A stretch of 64,000 nt of DNA from positions 8,598,784 through 8,662,783 of the forward strand of contig NC_134526.1 in NCBI RefSeq assembly GCF_027942865.1, given 5' to 3'. Source of the DNA: Odontesthes bonariensis (Eukaryota; Chordata; Actinopteri; Atheriniformes; Atherinopsidae). A model generated the notes under the pieces. That model did no database searches and had not been told where the DNA came from. It was given only the letters and a program-made list of their open reading frames with translations. The position numbers and the translations under genes are program-made. Shown here piece by piece: positions 61,874-64,000 of the stretch (position 1 is its first letter; every line of letters starts with the position of its first letter).

Positions 61874-62040
61874 ACCTTTTCTCTCTTGTCCCTTCGTTGT
61901 CTTTTCTTTTCCTCCCTTCTCTTTTTCACTGCCGAAGACAAGCTGTTGCTCCGTCCCTGAGGGCCACTCCTTCTCTTGTCCGCTCCTCCCTACCTCCTTC
62001 TCTCCCCTCTCCATCTTTCTCCCTCTCCCCACCTGTTGAA
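61874..62040 (+). repeat. Pyrimidine-rich block upstream of the cyclin gene
   Basis: About 165 bp in which C and T dominate, with long runs such as TCCTCCCTACCTCCTTCTCT. It lies 130-290 bp upstream of the TATA box. Such tracts can form triplexes or bind poly-pyrimidine factors; any role here is inference. Confidence 0.6.
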
Positions 62041-62166
62041 GCAATTGTTGCGCAGACCTTATTGTTTGTCTTCGTATTATTTTATGTCACTCATGAGGGT
62101 CACCGCCCCCTCTCTGTGGCTTTTTCCCTTCCCTCTTGGTCACTCCCTCTTTCGCTCCCTGCTAAG

Positions 62167-62173
62167 TATAAAA
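62167..62173 (+). promoter_or_regulatory. TATA box of the D-type cyclin gene
   Basis: TATAAAA (AAGTATAAAACTC context), 187 bp upstream of the ATG. Transcription would start at about 62195-62200, leaving a 5' UTR of about 155 bp if unspliced. Confidence 0.55.
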
Positions 62174-62353
62174 CTCTGAGAGAATAATGAGGAGTGATAT
62201 TCAGCTGAGCAACTCATGAAGAAAAGCAAGGATCTGCAGGGATTATCCATCTTGCACTTACCTGGAAAACATACAGCATCCCTGAGTGACAGAGGGACAA
62301 AATCTCTTCCTTTTCTTTCCCACTTGGACTATATACCCCAGTAGGCTGTGCAG

Positions 62354-63789
62354 ATGGACAGAAGAATGTCTGTATCTCTTTGGTGTGAGGAGGTGGAGGA
62401 CGACCAGAGCCAGGACCAGGAACAGAATGCACAAGTACAAGCACAAGGCCATATCAGGGGCTCTCCTCAGCTGAGAGCTGCCTGGGACCCCAGCGTATCG
62501 GGGCATCGAGTGATCCAGAGGCTGCTTCACATGGAGGAGAGGTACATGCCCTCCCTGCTCTACGTCACTCTCATCCAGCGGGATCCAGAGCGCAGGGAGG
62601 AGCTCGCCAAATGGGCCCTGGAGGTACCAAACTCCCTCTTGTTTCAGCATCTTGGTTTTCCTCGCAGTTCTGGGAGAATTATGTCATCACGGCAGCTGCA
62701 TTGCTGATGTCTTCCTTCTTTTTTTTTATCTCTTCAGGTGTGCTGTGACTGTGGTTGTGATGAGACAGTCTTCCCCCTGTCTGTCTCTCTGATGGACAGG
62801 TTTCTGTCTGCATCTCTGTCTACACCCGTCTCACTGTACTGCCTGGCTGCCAGCTGCATTCTGATCGCCTCAAAACTCACAGAATGTGACTCTGTCACTG
62901 CTGACACTCTCTGTGCAGCAGCTGAGTACAGCTTCCAGTCTTCCAACCTGCGGGTGAGTTAGTTTCACAGCATCCTCTGACAGGGGTAGTTAACAGAAAG
63001 CTTAGTTTTCAAATCAAAGCTGTATTCCCAAGGGTCTTTTCCAACTCTGCGCCTCAGTTTTAGCACTAACTTTAACTTTAAGGGTAATCTAGATGAGCAT
63101 CCTTGTGTTTCTGTTTCTTTTTCCATGCCATTCCTTAACAAGATTTTGTCTTAAGTGCATTATTGTGTTTCCTGTTCCCTCCACCAGGAAATGGAGCGTG
63201 TTATACTGGCCACCCTCCGGTGGGACACAGCAGCAGTCACTTCGCAGGACTTCCTCCCACATTTTCTTGCTACTTTGGAGGAGACGTGGGACTCGGAGCG
63301 GGAGCTCTTCTCCACCCTACGGCGACACAGTGACACACTGGCGGCCTTATGCGTGTGTGACTCCCGTTTTCTCGGAGCTCCACCTTCACTTGTTGCTGCA
63401 GCGTCACTTAACTGTGCTCTGCGGGGTCTTGGCAACAAGGGGTCCACTCAGCTGGCTTTCATGGGTGAAGCACTGGCAGAGTTATGCCAGACAGACGTGG
63501 TGAGTCTAAGTTGACTTTAAATGGTTTAAATCCAGTTTATTGTTTAAAGTTTATGAGTTTTAGGATGATTGCAAATACAAGGATATTGTCATATGTATAT
63601 ATTACAAAACCCATTTATTGTGTCTGTCTTGCTTCCCAGGCAGTGCTGCAGTGCTACAGTGAGATGATCGAATATGCCCTCAAACAGCGGCTGAGGAGTG
63701 GGCTGCAACAAGGCCCAACAGAGAAGGAGGAAGAGGTGGAGCATGAAAGGCCTGGAACACCAACAGACATGAGAGAGATTGATTTCTAA
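62354..63789 (+). CDS. Divergent D-type cyclin (best guess cyclin Dx, ccndx)
   Basis: D cyclins activate CDK4/6 and release E2F by starting RB phosphorylation. Exons 62354-62623, 62738-62953, 63188-63499 and 63640-63789 join in phase for 315 residues. Seen: LWCEE near the start, an LxCxE RB-binding motif as in all D cyclins; the cyclin box at about 55-190 (RREELAKWALEV, FPLSVSLMDRFLS, ASKLTE with the CDK-contact lysine, EMERVILATLRWDTAAVTSQDFL, PPSLVAAASL); and an acidic PEST-like end finishing TPTDMREIDF, the site equivalent to the GSK3-type threonine degron of D1-D3. The sequence is farther from D1, D2 and D3 than these are from each other, which suggests ccndx. The third exon fuses what are exons 3 and 4 in human D cyclins. 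A second in-frame ATG is at 62366. Confidence 0.88.
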
Positions 63790-64000
63790 ACACTGAATCA
63801 ACTACATTGAAAGTATAAATCAATCAATACCCCTTAAGTTCATCAGTCAAACTGATATAAATTGATTATGACCTCAACATGCAATGACATGTACTTATAT
63901 AACTTTAATTACTTTATTGAGTGACTGTTAATTTATTTCTGTTTTATTTATTTGTGAAAATTGTGTGCTCCATGTGCCATACTTGATTATCTATTTGAGT
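63790..64000 (+). other. 3' UTR of the cyclin gene
   Basis: AT-rich sequence after the stop codon. No AATAAA is present before the window ends, so the transcript probably continues beyond it. Confidence 0.5.

Larger units (their letters stand above)
57640..62160. other. Intergenic region between tbc1d17 and the cyclin gene
   Basis: No gene recognised. It contains LINE 3' tails at 57815, 58540 and 58973 and AT-rich DNA. Two more GC-balanced stretches (59270-59420 and 60820-61140) stand out from the surrounding AT-rich DNA without supporting a gene, and a pyrimidine-rich block precedes the cyclin promoter. Confidence 0.6.

Noticed and set aside
1-64000. CRISPR arrays, phage or bacterial defence systems
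   Set aside because: The DNA is intron-bearing vertebrate sequence; the tandem repeats present are ordinary microsatellites without spacers.

Overview
The window is vertebrate nuclear DNA, almost certainly from a ray-finned (percomorph-type) teleost. Genes are split into many short exons with GT-AG introns. The five coding loci read as animal proteins, and the spacers carry typical fish repeats: Tc1-like transposons, L2/CR1-type LINE pieces, a TTAA-flanked MITE, a tRNA-derived SINE and long tetranucleotide microsatellites. No prokaryotic-type system, CRISPR array, rRNA or intact tRNA gene is visible.

Layout. 1-13.78 kb: noncoding, AT-rich, scattered old repeats. 13.857-19.780 kb (+): emc10, an ER membrane protein complex subunit, with two alternative last exons (membrane-anchored type and secreted type) and a Tc1 fossil between them. 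19.98-30.74 kb: repeat-rich spacer with two decayed Tc1 copies of one family in opposite orientations and a LINE reverse-transcriptase fragment. 30.743-39.516 kb (+): a five-exon gene for a small protein that is essentially only a PRY-SPRY (B30.2) domain. 42.236-45.436 kb (-): akt1s1 (PRAS40), the mTORC1/AKT substrate. 49.066-57.013 kb (+): tbc1d17, a Rab GTPase-activating protein, in 17 coding exons. 57.0-62.1 kb: noncoding. 62.354-63.789 kb (+): a divergent D-type cyclin in four exons with a TATA box upstream.

Context. akt1s1 and tbc1d17 are divergently arranged neighbours, as in human 19q13.33, and emc10 maps to that same human band, so the window keeps part of an ancient linkage group. 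The genes are housekeeping or growth-control functions (membrane-protein insertion, mTORC1 signalling, Rab/autophagy traffic, G1/S control). They do not form an operon-like system, and shared regulation is not implied beyond the head-to-head akt1s1/tbc1d17 arrangement. Start sites with ETS, GC-box, CCAAT and CRE-like motifs are visible for emc10 and tbc1d17.

Most worth a second look: the stand-alone PRY-SPRY gene, the conserved alternative ends of emc10 with a duplicated acceptor-like repeat, the divergent D cyclin with a fused internal exon, and an unassigned pair of spliced-looking exons at 48.4-48.64 kb. Exon borders were placed by hand from splice consensus and reading-phase continuity; every coding gene listed closes in frame. 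Family assignments rest on remembered protein families, not on a search.
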